From the NCBI GenBank assembly GCA_020433785.1, contig JAGRCC010000092.1, positions 1-17,615 of the forward strand: a stretch of 17,615 nucleotides of DNA, in the 5' to 3' direction. Below, piece by piece: positions 1 to 6,888 of this stretch; position 1 is the first letter of the stretch, and every line of letters begins with the position of its first letter. The notes below the pieces were generated by a model. That model had not been told where the DNA came from. It saw nothing but the letters and a program-made list of their open reading frames with translations, and did no database searches. The translations under genes and the position numbers were made by a program. The DNA is from Anaerolineae bacterium (GTDB lineage: Bacteria > Chloroflexota > Anaerolineae > 4572-78 > J111).

Positions 1-3000
1 GCGCTTCGATTTCGGCGGCGGTGGGCAAGTCAGAGAGCCAGTCGGGTAAATCTTCATCTTCATCGGAGGGGGTGACCGTTAACTCAGGGTCATCAGTGTC
101 AGGTTGATCAGCCAGCCAGTCGGGTAGATCTTCGTCTTCGTCGGAGGGCTCGATGGTTGGTTCAGGAGCATCGGTGTCAGGTTGATCAGCCAGCCAGTCG
201 GGTAGGTCTACGTCTTCATCAGACGGTTCAATAACTGGTTCAAGGGGATCGGCGACGGGTTGGTCCGCCAGCCAATCGGGTAGGTCTTCGTCTTCGACTT
301 CATCGTCGGACTCGGCGATAGGCTGGGGGGAGGTGGATGTCCCTCGCAGTCTGGTCAGCCAGTCGGGCATGTCGGGGTCTATTTCGGTCTCTATGGCGGC
401 GGCACTAGCGATCTCTGCAGGGGCCGTATCCCAGTCGGCCGTTTCCAGATCCTCGTCAGGAGAGCCGGCCTCTTCGTCTGTGGCGTATTCGGCGACCTGT
501 CGCAGGCCGGTCAGCCAGTCTTCGGCCGGCGGCTCAACGGTGGTTGGTGGCGTTTCAACAACCGGGTCGTCTTCGACAGGTGAACGGGCTGCGATCGCTT
601 CTGCCGGCGCGAAATCGTCATCATCCGGTTGTGAGTCGGTTAACCAGGCCGGTAGCTCTTGATCGTCAGTTCCCGCTTCAAACTCAGGTTCGTCTGCGTC
701 AAACGTTCTAAAGAAATCGTCATCTTTATCGAGTGACTCAACCGTCTCCGGGGAGGTCTCGATCATTTCGGCTGATATCGATTCAATGGCGGGTGGGTCC
801 GACAGCCAATCGGTTATAGCGGGGAAATTTTCTTCAGGCTCTGAATGGTCTTCTTCGGGCAAATCAGCCAGCCAAGAAGGGAGATCTTGATCATCTAAGG
901 TGGCGGCTTTGGTCGTTTCGGTAGAAGGCGTTTCCGGTAAATCCATCAGCCAGTCAGGAGTTTGCAGGTCGGCTTCAGCCGCGCCGGTCGACGGGCTGGC
1001 GGGCTCGGGGGCGGCGGACTCAGTGAGCCAATCCGGTGCTTCTGAAATATCGTCGCTGAGCCAATCGGGCACTTCGTCGGGATTACCACCCAACCAATCG
1101 GGAACGCGGAAGGGGTCAGCCACAGTCAGGGGCGGCTCAGGCTCAGCTTCTTGGTCGGAATAAAGCGCGTGTTCGTCCGATTCGTCGGAGTGTTCCTGAA
1201 GCCAGTCGGGAATGAGGGTTTCCACCGGTTCATCATCAGGCGTATCTGATTGGTCGTCCGGGGACTCTTTTAGCCAGTCGGGCAGGTCATCGTCATCAAC
1301 TTCCACAGCAGGGTAGGCGGGGGGTCGTAAATCGGACAGCCAGTCAGGCGTATCAGTTTCTTCATCCTCGTCCAGGTCTTCAGGCGAGTCATCTGCCCAA
1401 TCTGCTGGCATTTCCGTTTCAGAGTCGAGATCGACTTCTGTCGAAGTAGCGCGCAGCCAGGCTGGAATGTCATCTTCGGCGCCCTGGTCGGAGGCTGTTG
1501 CCAATTCAGCCGTGGTTTCGTCTGTTTCATCACTAAAGAGAAAACTGAGAGCATCCATATCTGAGGCCGAAGCTTGCGCTATCAGCGCTTCAGGCTCGAT
1601 GGTGTCAGATGGCTGATCAACTTCAACTTCAACCTCTTCTTCTTCCCATGATGGCGCCGGCTCCGAGGCCGAAGCCTCTGAAATCGTGGCTAACCAGTCA
1701 TCATCATCGTCGGTCTCGAATGCTGTTTCGCCGGTCGATTGTGGCGCTTGGGCGTCGCTGCCGGGCGGCGGCTCCAAATCTCTGAGCCAGCCGGTGCCGG
1801 GGGGACTCGTTTGCTCGGCCGACGTGTCGGCTTCAGCCTCAGCGTCGCTGCCGGGCGGCGGCTCTAAATCTTTGAGCCAGCCGGTGCCTGGGGGGGCCAT
1901 CCGTTCAGCGGAAGGGTCGGCTTCAGCCTCTGCTTCGCTATCGGGCGGCGGTTCTAAATCTCTGAGCCAGCCGGTGCCAGGAGGGATCATCCGCTCAGAC
2001 GAAGACTCGGCCTCAACCTCGCTATCGGGTGGCGGTTGTAAATCTTGCAGCCAGTCGGTATCGTCCAACGCCGCCGCCTCAAGCGAAGGTTCGCTGTCGA
2101 CCTCATCTTCAACTCCGGACGACTCCAAATCTCTGAGCCAATTGGCGTCGGAAGGCTCCGCCGGAGGTTCAGTTGAGGCCGGCTGGTCCATTTCGGCCAG
2201 CCAGTCGAGGCGGTTGGCGATGGATAAATCCGGCGAATCATCGTCCGGTTCGGTAGCCATCCACTCCTCTGCGTCGGTATCGGATAAAAATGCGTCTGAC
2301 TCCGGGCTGTCATCGTCGCTAACCGAGTCACGCAGGTCCGACAGCCAGTCAAAGGCGGCGGCTTGGGTTGCCGCCGAGTCGGCCCCGCTTTCCGGTTCAA
2401 GGTCAGCGGCGAGCCAATCCGGTACGTCGTCAGTGTCTGCTCTTTTTGGTTCAGGAGAGGATGGGGTCGATAAAGCATTGCTGTCGGTTAACCAATCAGG
2501 GATTTCGGACTCGGCCTCCGGCTCAGCGCTTAGACCTACCATCCAGTCGGCTGCGTCTGATTCATCCGCCAACAGTTCTCCGGCAGAGTCGGGAGTAGCC
2601 GGTGGCTCGTCTGCCTCGAGCCAATCGGGAATGTCATCCGCCGGCGGTTCGGGTGCTGGCAACTTACTGGCTTCGGCCGTGATGGATTGGCCGGTTGATT
2701 GACTTAACCAATCGGGTATATCGTCATTGGTATCGCCGGCGTCGGGGCGTGGTTCTGTAGCAGCGGATGGTTCGTCGAGGGCATTGGTCAACCAATCAGG
2801 AACTTCGATTTCGCCGGCAGCCGTAGTGGCTGTTGGGGCAGCCGGTGTTTCGTCTGATTGATCGAGCGCGTCGGTGAGCCAATCCGGCACTTCATAATCG
2901 GTATTGGAGTCAGGGGGGAATTCACCGGCCACGCCCGCGTCTTCCGCGTCAAATGTGGCGGGCGTCTCCAGGGCATCGTTGAGCCAATCTGGGACATTGT

Positions 3001-3592
3001 CTTCAGAGTCAGAAAACGTAGTTTGTAGGGTTGATTGTGGCTCATCGTCCGGAATGAGGTCATTAAGCCAGTCCGGTTGATCGGCTGTCGTTTGGGCTAA
3101 GTAAGGTTCTTCCTGGCCGGTTTCTGAAGTTAAGCTTGAGGAACTGGTTAGCCAGTCATCATCTTGATCTGAGGTTTCTTGAAAAAAATCGTCTTCATCA
3201 CGGCCTAGACTCTCGAGCAAGTCGTCGATGGGGCCAGGCGGCAGTTCGTGTTCGTCTTCATCATACCGGCCCCATTCAACCGAAGTAGCGGCGCGTTGGT
3301 CGATGTCTTGAGGTAGCCCTTCTTCTTCCATTTGCTCTAATAAGGCCGAGATTTGGGCTGCTTCTTCATCTAATAATTGATCAGGTTGAGATCTCTCGTG
3401 GGCAAAAGAAGGATCTTCAAGGCCGATGAGCGGTCCTGGAGCTTCACCGTGTTTGCTCAAAAGATGCAGCAGCCAGTCAGGGACTTGTTCAATGACGCGT
3501 TTGGGGGCATCGGCCGGTTTACGGCTGCCGAGTTTGCTTAATTTTTTAATCGATTTACGCTGAGGCGTATTGTCTTTCTTTTCTGTGCTCAT
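1..3592 (-). CDS. Giant acidic DWL-motif repeat protein, C-terminus cut by window edge
   Basis: The frame stays open from the ATG at 3592 down to base 1 with no stop, giving at least 1197 residues; the end lies outside the window. About the first 45 residues are basic (many Lys/Arg, e.g. KSIKKLSKLGSRK). The rest is very acidic and rich in Asp, Glu, Pro, Ser, Thr and Ala, with almost no predicted globular sequence, no obvious signal peptide and no membrane segment. About 38 short Trp-Leu motifs recur roughly every 26-32 residues: V/IPDWL near the N-terminus, TGWLRDLE in the middle, LPDWLADQ near the window edge. Two stretches are regular tandem repeats. The start codon overlaps the stop of the upstream membrane-protein gene (ATGA), so translation is probably coupled. 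I recall PDWL-rich proteins of unknown function in Chloroflexota but no assigned role. A disordered multivalent scaffold or tether is inferred, not shown. That it is a real gene is well supported: open frame, motif periodicity and coupling. Confidence 0.85.
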   Translation of the reverse strand, partial: MSTEKKDNTPQRKSIKKLSKLGSRKPADAPKRVIEQVPDWLLHLLSKHGEAPGPLIGLEDPSFAHERSQPDQLLDEEAAQISALLEQMEEEGLPQDIDQRAATSVEWGRYDEDEHELPPGPIDDLLESLGRDEDDFFQETSDQDDDWLTSSSSLTSETGQEEPYLAQTTADQPDWLNDLIPDDEPQSTLQTTFSDSEDNVPDWLNDALETPATFDAEDAGVAGEFPPDSNTDYEVPDWLTDALDQSDETPAAPTATTAAGEIEVPDWLTNALDEPSAATEPRPDAGDTNDDIPDWLSQSTGQSITAEASKLPAPEPPADDIPDWLEADEPPATPDSAGELLADESDAADWMVGLSAEPEAESEIPDWLTDSNALSTPSSPEPKRADTDDVPDWLAADLEPESGADSAATQAAAFDWLSDLRDSVSDDDSPESDAFLSDTDAEEWMATEPDDDSPDLSIANRLDWLAEMDQPASTEPPAEPSDANWLRDLESSGVEDEVDSEPSLEAAALDDTDWLQDLQPPPDSEVEAESSSERMIPPGTGWLRDLEPPPDSEAEAEADPSAERMAPPGTGWLKDLEPPPGSDAEAEADTSAEQTSPPGTGWLRDLEPPPGSDAQAPQSTGETAFETDDDDDWLATISEASASEPAPSWEEEEVEVEVDQPSDTIEPEALIAQASASDMDALSFLFSDETDETTAELATASDQGAEDDIPAWLRATSTEVDLDSETEMPADWADDSPEDLDEDEETDTPDWLSDLRPPAYPAVEVDDDDLPDWLKESPDDQSDTPDDEPVETLIPDWLQEHSDESDEHALYSDQEAEPEPPLTVADPFRVPDWLGGNPDEVPDWLSDDISEAPDWLTESAAPEPASPSTGAAEADLQTPDWLMDLPETPSTETTKAATLDDQDLPSWLADLPEEDHSEPEENFPAITDWLSDPPAIESISAEMIETSPETVESLDKDDDFFRTFDADEPEFEAGTDDQELPAWLTDSQPDDDDFAPAEAIAARSPVEDDPVVETPPTTVEPPAEDWLTGLRQVAEYATDEEAGSPDEDLETADWDTAPAEIASAAAIETEIDPDMPDWLTRLRGTSTSPQPIAESDDEVEDEDLPDWLADQPVADPLEPVIEPSDEDVDLPDWLADQPDTDAPEPTIEPSDEDEDLPDWLADQPDTDDPELTVTPSDEDEDLPDWLSDLPTAAEIEA
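41..274 (-). repeat. Three tandem 78-base coding repeats (26 residues each)
   Basis: Units 41-118, 119-196 and 197-274 have exactly the same length and align end to end. Each encodes one W-L motif (PDWLADQP) followed by an acidic spacer ending in a D/E-rich run and Leu. The flanking Trp codon at 38-40 keeps the same phase. The units differ mostly by point changes, and the repeat stays in frame. Confidence 0.8.
1745..2053 (-). repeat. Tandem 90-base coding repeats (30 residues each)
   Basis: Trp codons at 1787, 1877 and 1967 are spaced exactly 90 bases apart and the units between them are closely similar. A diverged 84-base unit follows, with Trp at 2051. Each unit encodes TGWLR/KDLEPPP, then an acidic Ala/Glu/Ser spacer ending in PPG. 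All copies keep the reading frame, as expected for duplication within the coding sequence. Confidence 0.8.
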
Positions 3593-4248
3593 TTTTGATC
3601 CGTGTAGGGTCGGTCCGCCCCGATTAACACTCGTAAACCGGTGGCGATAGTACCCAGCGCAACGCCCAATAAAATACCACGCACACCAGCCAGGGCCGGA
3701 ACATTAAGAATCCAATCTTTAATGACCGGGAGTTCCGCCCACAGGTAAATGCCCAGGGGAACCTGGCCCAGTAAAACAATCACCGCGAATAAAACGAAAA
3801 TCAGGGTTTCCAGGTTACGCACTCTGAAGGCCCGGAACGACGCCGTAGCGATAAAAATGGCTAGAAGGGCAAAGAAGGTGGATTCGAGGGGTTGCAGAAT
3901 AAAATTAAAGATAAATTGAGTTGAGTCAGAATTTGGGCCACCGCTAAAAAAGCCAATGGCTAAGGTGGCGGCTAAGGCTATCAGTAGAACGATACTATAC
4001 AGCGCCCCCGGCTTTTGGGTTTGAATGCGGCCCCAGTGAACGGAGATTACATTGGCAAATCCTAAAAATAGAGCAAACGCGGCGACAATAGTGACCCAAC
4101 TTATAAATAGGAGGCTCACTTGATTGATGAGGCCACTCACACCGAATATTTCGCCCGGCCACTCGGCGACAAAGGCGCCGGCCAGGATAAACATACCGAC
4201 AACCAGAGCCACGGTAGTAGGCAGAATACGTCCAAGTTTGAAATTCAT
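3589..4248 (-). CDS. Six-helix integral membrane protein of unknown function
   Basis: The 219-residue product has six strongly hydrophobic segments at about residues 10-28, 44-68, 81-100, 112-136, 147-170 and 187-209. It has short loops, a Gly/Pro-containing loop near 101-110 (FFSGGPNSD) and a short polar C-terminus (ADRPYTDQK). No catalytic or transport motif is recognisable. The start ATG at 4248 overlaps the stop of the DUF6754-like gene (ATGA), and its own stop overlaps the start of the giant DWL protein in the same way, so the three are probably translated together. This suggests, but does not show, that it is the membrane partner of the two flanking products. I do not recognise the family; a channel, transporter or plain membrane anchor are all possible. 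Confidence 0.85.
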   Translation of the reverse strand: MNFKLGRILPTTVALVVGMFILAGAFVAEWPGEIFGVSGLINQVSLLFISWVTIVAAFALFLGFANVISVHWGRIQTQKPGALYSIVLLIALAATLAIGFFSGGPNSDSTQFIFNFILQPLESTFFALLAIFIATASFRAFRVRNLETLIFVLFAVIVLLGQVPLGIYLWAELPVIKDWILNVPALAGVRGILLGVALGTIATGLRVLIGADRPYTDQK

Positions 4249-5000
4249 CCGTTTATAATTCCCAATGAGGTGGCGACCACCCCGGCCAAAATGACAATAC
4301 CGACGATCCAGCGCATGGTGTCTTGAGCCAACAGGCTGGCAATATGGACCGGACGTTTTTGCAAGTAAGCGCCGCCCGCATAAATTTCCTCGCCTAGCAG
4401 CGTTTCTTGAGCGGTAGCATAAATGAAGGGCAAGGTGTTGGGATCGCTGGCGCCGCCGACGTGGGCTGTGCCTTGCCGGGCGGCAGTTTCACCCATTAGT
4501 AGGTACTCGTCGCCAAATTTGCCGATCATAATGTTTGTTTCGACATCATCCGTACTCAATAAGTTCATTACGCCGGCCGCATAGGCGGCCGGCTGCGGCG
4601 CAATCCAGCGAATATCGCGGTAGGCTTCGGCTGCTTTGGCCTTGTCGTTGCTGTAAGCGGAGCGTACGGTGTTTTGAGCCATCAACATCACCGTTGGATC
4701 GGCCATAGAAACGATGGGGTGAATTCCGGTTACGGCTGATTGATCCGCCAAATAATCGAGCGTATATAACCCGGCTAAGCTGTCGGCGGTGGTAATATCA
4801 GCCATCGACCCTGTGCCCAAGGAGAGATGCAGCGCGCGGCCTGCCTCGACGGCTCGACCGGCAAAATCTTTGATCGCCTCATAGGCTTGAATACGGCGCA
4901 GGCTGGGCTTTTGTCCGCTATTTACTCTGGCGGAGAAGAAAAGCATTAAGCCCAAAAATAGTAGTAAGAATAAAAATGCTAGCAACACAGGTGATGCCAT
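4245..5000 (-). CDS. DUF6754-like membrane-anchored protein
   Basis: The 251-residue product has a transmembrane helix at about residues 3-23 and a second at about 231-248, so a soluble domain of some 200 residues sits between two anchors. The soluble domain carries GTGSMADITTADSLAGL near its start, then ADPTVMLMAQ and an Ala-rich C-terminal part (GEEIYAGGAYL). From memory this pattern resembles DUF6754, a family of unknown function seen in Chloroflexota; I cannot run the profile. The start ATG at 5000 lies 6 bases after the stop of the upstream gene, with GAGGAG inside the end of that gene serving as a distant ribosome binding site. The stop overlaps the next start. No function is known to me. 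Confidence 0.8.
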   Translation of the reverse strand: MASPVLLAFLFLLLFLGLMLFFSARVNSGQKPSLRRIQAYEAIKDFAGRAVEAGRALHLSLGTGSMADITTADSLAGLYTLDYLADQSAVTGIHPIVSMADPTVMLMAQNTVRSAYSNDKAKAAEAYRDIRWIAPQPAAYAAGVMNLLSTDDVETNIMIGKFGDEYLLMGETAARQGTAHVGGASDPNTLPFIYATAQETLLGEEIYAGGAYLQKRPVHIASLLAQDTMRWIVGIVILAGVVATSLGIING

Positions 5001-5006
5001 TGGGTG

Positions 5007-5294
5007 TTAGGTCTCCTCGGTCAGGTTGGGTAGCTGAGCCGCCTTTGTTTCAAGCTGAGTAATAAGGGTTTCGAGTTGTTCCGGATGCTCAAGAAGCGAG
5101 ATAGTATTTCGGGTCAGACGGTCGGATACGAAAATATTGAGAACAGGTTGGGTAACCAACAGCAGTTGGCTGCCCAAAAATGCCAATGGTTTGTAGCCCT
5201 CAAGGAATAAAATTGCCGGCGCGGTCAGCCCTAAATTGAAAATTTTGTCAGCAACTTTATTGATAAATGGGTCTGTTTCCATAATACCACACAT
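5007..5294 (-). CDS. Small hypothetical protein of the DWL operon
   Basis: A 95-residue protein sits between the HEAT-repeat gene (26-base gap) and the DUF6754-like gene (6-base gap). Residues about 20-55 are hydrophobic to amphipathic (APAILFLEGYKPLAFLG, then LLLVTQPVLNIFV), compatible with one weak membrane segment or a membrane-lying helix. The C-terminal 40 residues are a predicted helix rich in Leu, Glu and Gln. The start could be the ATG at 5294 or the one four codons in at 5282 (METDPF); neither has a good ribosome binding site. The family is not recognised. Position and tight packing favour a real gene working with its neighbours. Confidence 0.7.
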   Translation of the reverse strand: MCGIMETDPFINKVADKIFNLGLTAPAILFLEGYKPLAFLGSQLLLVTQPVLNIFVSDRLTRNTISLLEHPEQLETLITQLETKAAQLPNLTEET

Positions 5295-5320
5295 TGTTGT
5301 AGGATAGCTCTGGGAAAAAT

Positions 5321-6178
5321 TTACCGGTGCAAGCGATTTTTAATGCCTAACATCACTTGAAGCCAGTGCGGTTTAGTAATCGTTTCGATAGCCTGACCGG
5401 CTGTAGCTTTGATTTCTTGACTGGTGTTTGGATCATTTAATAGTTGGGTTAAGGCCGGAATTGTTTCGGGCAACCCTAACCGGCCTATGGCCCAAACCGC
5501 GTTACGTCGGGTTACCGGGTCTTGGTCGGTGAGGGAAATTTTTAGCTGGGGCAAAGCTGACGCCGCTCGCAGCGCACCCAAGGCGTAGGCCGCGCTACGG
5601 CGGACAATAACATGTTGGTCTTTTAGGCCAGTTGTCAACGCCGGTATGGCTTGGGGATCGCCAATGTGACCCAGTGCGTAAGCTGCTGCGCGACGAACCC
5701 AGGGATCGGCGTCACTCAAAGCTGTGATGAGCGCCGGAACGGCGGCCGGCGTTTTTAGATGAGCCAGGGCCTCGGCGGCGCTCTGGCGCAGCAGGGCATC
5801 ATCGGCGCCGAGCATTTCTAGCACAGATGGGTAGGTATTAGGCTGTTGACTGGAGCCAAGTGCATCAATGGCGGCGCTGTAACCGCGTTTACCCTGGGCT
5901 GAATTTTTGGCTGAGCTGTTGTTTAGTAGGTCGGTTAATGTCTGGGCGCCTTCTGTATGACGCATCAAGGCTAGTCCGGCTTGCCAGCGGACAAACGGAT
6001 GCTGATCAGCCAACGCATTGATCAGCAGCGAGAGTGTTTCATCGGTTAGCCATAGATGTTCGGCACGATTAAGGTGTTCAATCGCCTGCCAGCGTATTGC
6101 CGCCGACTTAGCTTGCAGAGCTGCCACCAATTCTGTCATTAGAGTGCCCGTTGCAGTTTGGTCATTAGAGTTTATCAC
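5321..6178 (-). CDS. HEAT-repeat protein (PBS-lyase-like HEAT repeats)
   Basis: The 285-residue product is almost entirely HEAT repeats of about 31 residues, roughly seven, with the typical pattern VPALITALSDADPWVRRAAAYALGHIG followed by closely similar units (DQHVIVRRSAAYALGAL, DQDPVTRRNAVWAIGRLG). Such proteins form curved solenoids for protein binding; some relatives are phycobilin lyases, but nothing here points to pigment chemistry. A Ser/Asn-rich insertion (about residues 87-97) breaks the array after the second or third repeat. The drawn start is GTG at 6178; an in-frame ATG at 6139 is an alternative, and neither has a clear ribosome binding site. It is first in the operon leading to the giant DWL protein, so a role in assembling that system is plausible. 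Confidence 0.85.
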   Translation of the reverse strand: MINSNDQTATGTLMTELVAALQAKSAAIRWQAIEHLNRAEHLWLTDETLSLLINALADQHPFVRWQAGLALMRHTEGAQTLTDLLNNSSAKNSAQGKRGYSAAIDALGSSQQPNTYPSVLEMLGADDALLRQSAAEALAHLKTPAAVPALITALSDADPWVRRAAAYALGHIGDPQAIPALTTGLKDQHVIVRRSAAYALGALRAASALPQLKISLTDQDPVTRRNAVWAIGRLGLPETIPALTQLLNDPNTSQEIKATAGQAIETITKPHWLQVMLGIKNRLHR

Positions 6179-6188
6179 GTTTTAGAGG

Positions 6189-6219
6189 GGGGCGTTTAAC
6201 AGGTGATGTAATGCGCCCC
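6189..6219 (-). promoter_or_regulatory. GC-rich hairpin in the leader of the HEAT/DWL operon
   Basis: GGGGCG (6189-6194) pairs with CGCCCC (6214-6219), extended by TTA/TAA after a small bulge. In the operon mRNA it would fold about 11 bases before the GTG start. Read on the plus strand it is followed by five T residues and resembles an intrinsic terminator, but no plus-strand gene lies before it. Confidence 0.4.
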
Positions 6220-6267
6220 TTTTTGGGCAAAACGCGGCCGGTTATTTACTCTGGAAACGCCTTAAAC

Positions 6268-6295
6268 TCTATATAAACTCTAATAATTATGACAA
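6268..6295 (-). promoter_or_regulatory. Candidate sigma70-type promoter for the HEAT/DWL operon
   Basis: On the minus strand TTGTCA (6295-6290) is followed after 16 bases by TATAGA (6273-6268). Transcription would begin near 6261, giving a leader of about 80 bases that contains the hairpin at 6189-6219. The direct repeat AAACTCTA (6264-6271 and 6275-6282) overlaps the -10 box and could be an operator. Based on sequence match only. Confidence 0.4.
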
Positions 6296-6296
6296 T

Positions 6297-6326
6297 TTGC
6301 CCATTATGTCATGCGGACAGTATACC
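6297..6326 (+). promoter_or_regulatory. Weak candidate promoter for the VOC gene
   Basis: TTGCCC (6297-6302) and TATACC (6321-6326) are 18 bases apart on the plus strand. A perfect TTGACA at 6349-6354 lies closer to the gene but has no -10 box at a normal distance. The whole 6240-6411 stretch is AT-rich, as usual for a divergent promoter region, so the exact boxes are uncertain. Confidence 0.25.
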
Positions 6327-6411
6327 ATAGGTGGTAGTAACTGTAAAGTTGACATAATATATATACCAAAAAAGGGTTTATGATCTTGTAAAACGGTAAA
6401 AGGAAAAAAAC

Positions 6412-6804
6412 ATGAAAATTGATCGCATCTTAGAAACATGTCTTTATGTTGATGATCTGGCTGCGGCTGAAAAATTTTACCAGCGTATATTAAACGTTGA
6501 ACCATTCTCTCGGGTTAAGCACCGTCACGTTTTTTTTCGCTGCGGGGAAAGTATGCTGCTGCTGTTTAACCCGATTGAAACCGCCAAAGCAGTTGGCAAC
6601 GTGCCCACTCACGGCGCTCACGGACCCGGACATGTGGCTTTTGCTATCACTAGGGACCAGATAGAATTATGCCGCCGGCTGTTGCAGGAAAATGGCATTG
6701 CCATTGAGGCGGAGATTACCTGGCCATCGGGGGGGCAGTCAATTTATTTTCGCGATCCGGCCGGGAACAGTGTTGAGTTTGCTACAGTGCAGGTGTGGGG
6801 ATAA
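6412..6804 (+). CDS. VOC-superfamily protein (glyoxalase/dioxygenase fold)
   Basis: The 130-residue product has the paired beta-alpha-beta-beta-beta modules of the vicinal oxygen chelate superfamily: ETCLYVDDLAAAEKFY at 8-23 opens the first module and GPGHVAFAIT at 71-80 the second, which ends in IYFRDPAGNSVEF. H74 and E122 match the second-module metal ligands. In the first module C10 stands where His is usual and no clear acidic ligand is seen at the end of strand four, so the metal site is not fully canonical. Substrate cannot be told; lyase, dioxygenase and thiol-resistance enzymes share this fold. The start is set by AAAGGA 7 bases before the ATG. It is monocistronic, divergent from the HEAT operon and convergent with the kinase genes. 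Confidence 0.85.
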   Translation: MKIDRILETCLYVDDLAAAEKFYQRILNVEPFSRVKHRHVFFRCGESMLLLFNPIETAKAVGNVPTHGAHGPGHVAFAITRDQIELCRRLLQENGIAIEAEITWPSGGQSIYFRDPAGNSVEFATVQVWG

Positions 6805-6839
6805 TTGAGGTAGATGGGTGAATAGGCGGATGGTTGGTA

Positions 6840-6858
6840 GAGTCTTGGCCATAGACTC
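6840..6858. terminator. Possible weak hairpin between convergent genes
   Basis: GAGTCT (6840-6845) pairs perfectly with AGACTC (6853-6858) across a 7-base loop. Only a broken T-rich tract follows on the plus strand (CTTTGGCTTTTCTC). It lies between the stops of the VOC gene and the REC kinase, where a terminator is expected. Confidence 0.3.
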
Positions 6859-6888
6859 AGCTTTGGCTTTTCTCGCTTGCCAGCAATT

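Noticed and set aside
1987..2478. Minus-strand frame of 163 residues, and others at 1270-1554 and 2788-3063, in another phase
   Set aside because: They lie inside the continuous DWL frame, in a different phase, with basic nonsense composition and no start signals.
1686..2702. Plus-strand 338-residue Ser-rich open frame with SLSQPVPGG repeats, plus similar plus-strand frames at 333-662 and 900-1163
   Set aside because: They are antisense shadows of the acidic DWL gene: codons for Asp, Glu and Trp-Leu read backwards give Ser, Val and Gln. They have no ribosome binding sites, and their repeats simply mirror the minus-strand repeats.
1..3500. Regularly spaced repeats that might look like a CRISPR array
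   Set aside because: The repeats keep a protein frame, differ by point changes and have no constant repeat with unique spacers; they are coding tandem repeats.
6349..6354. Perfect TTGACA as a -35 box for the VOC gene
   Set aside because: The nearest TATGAT is 24 bases away, too far for a normal promoter; kept only as a note in the weak promoter entry.
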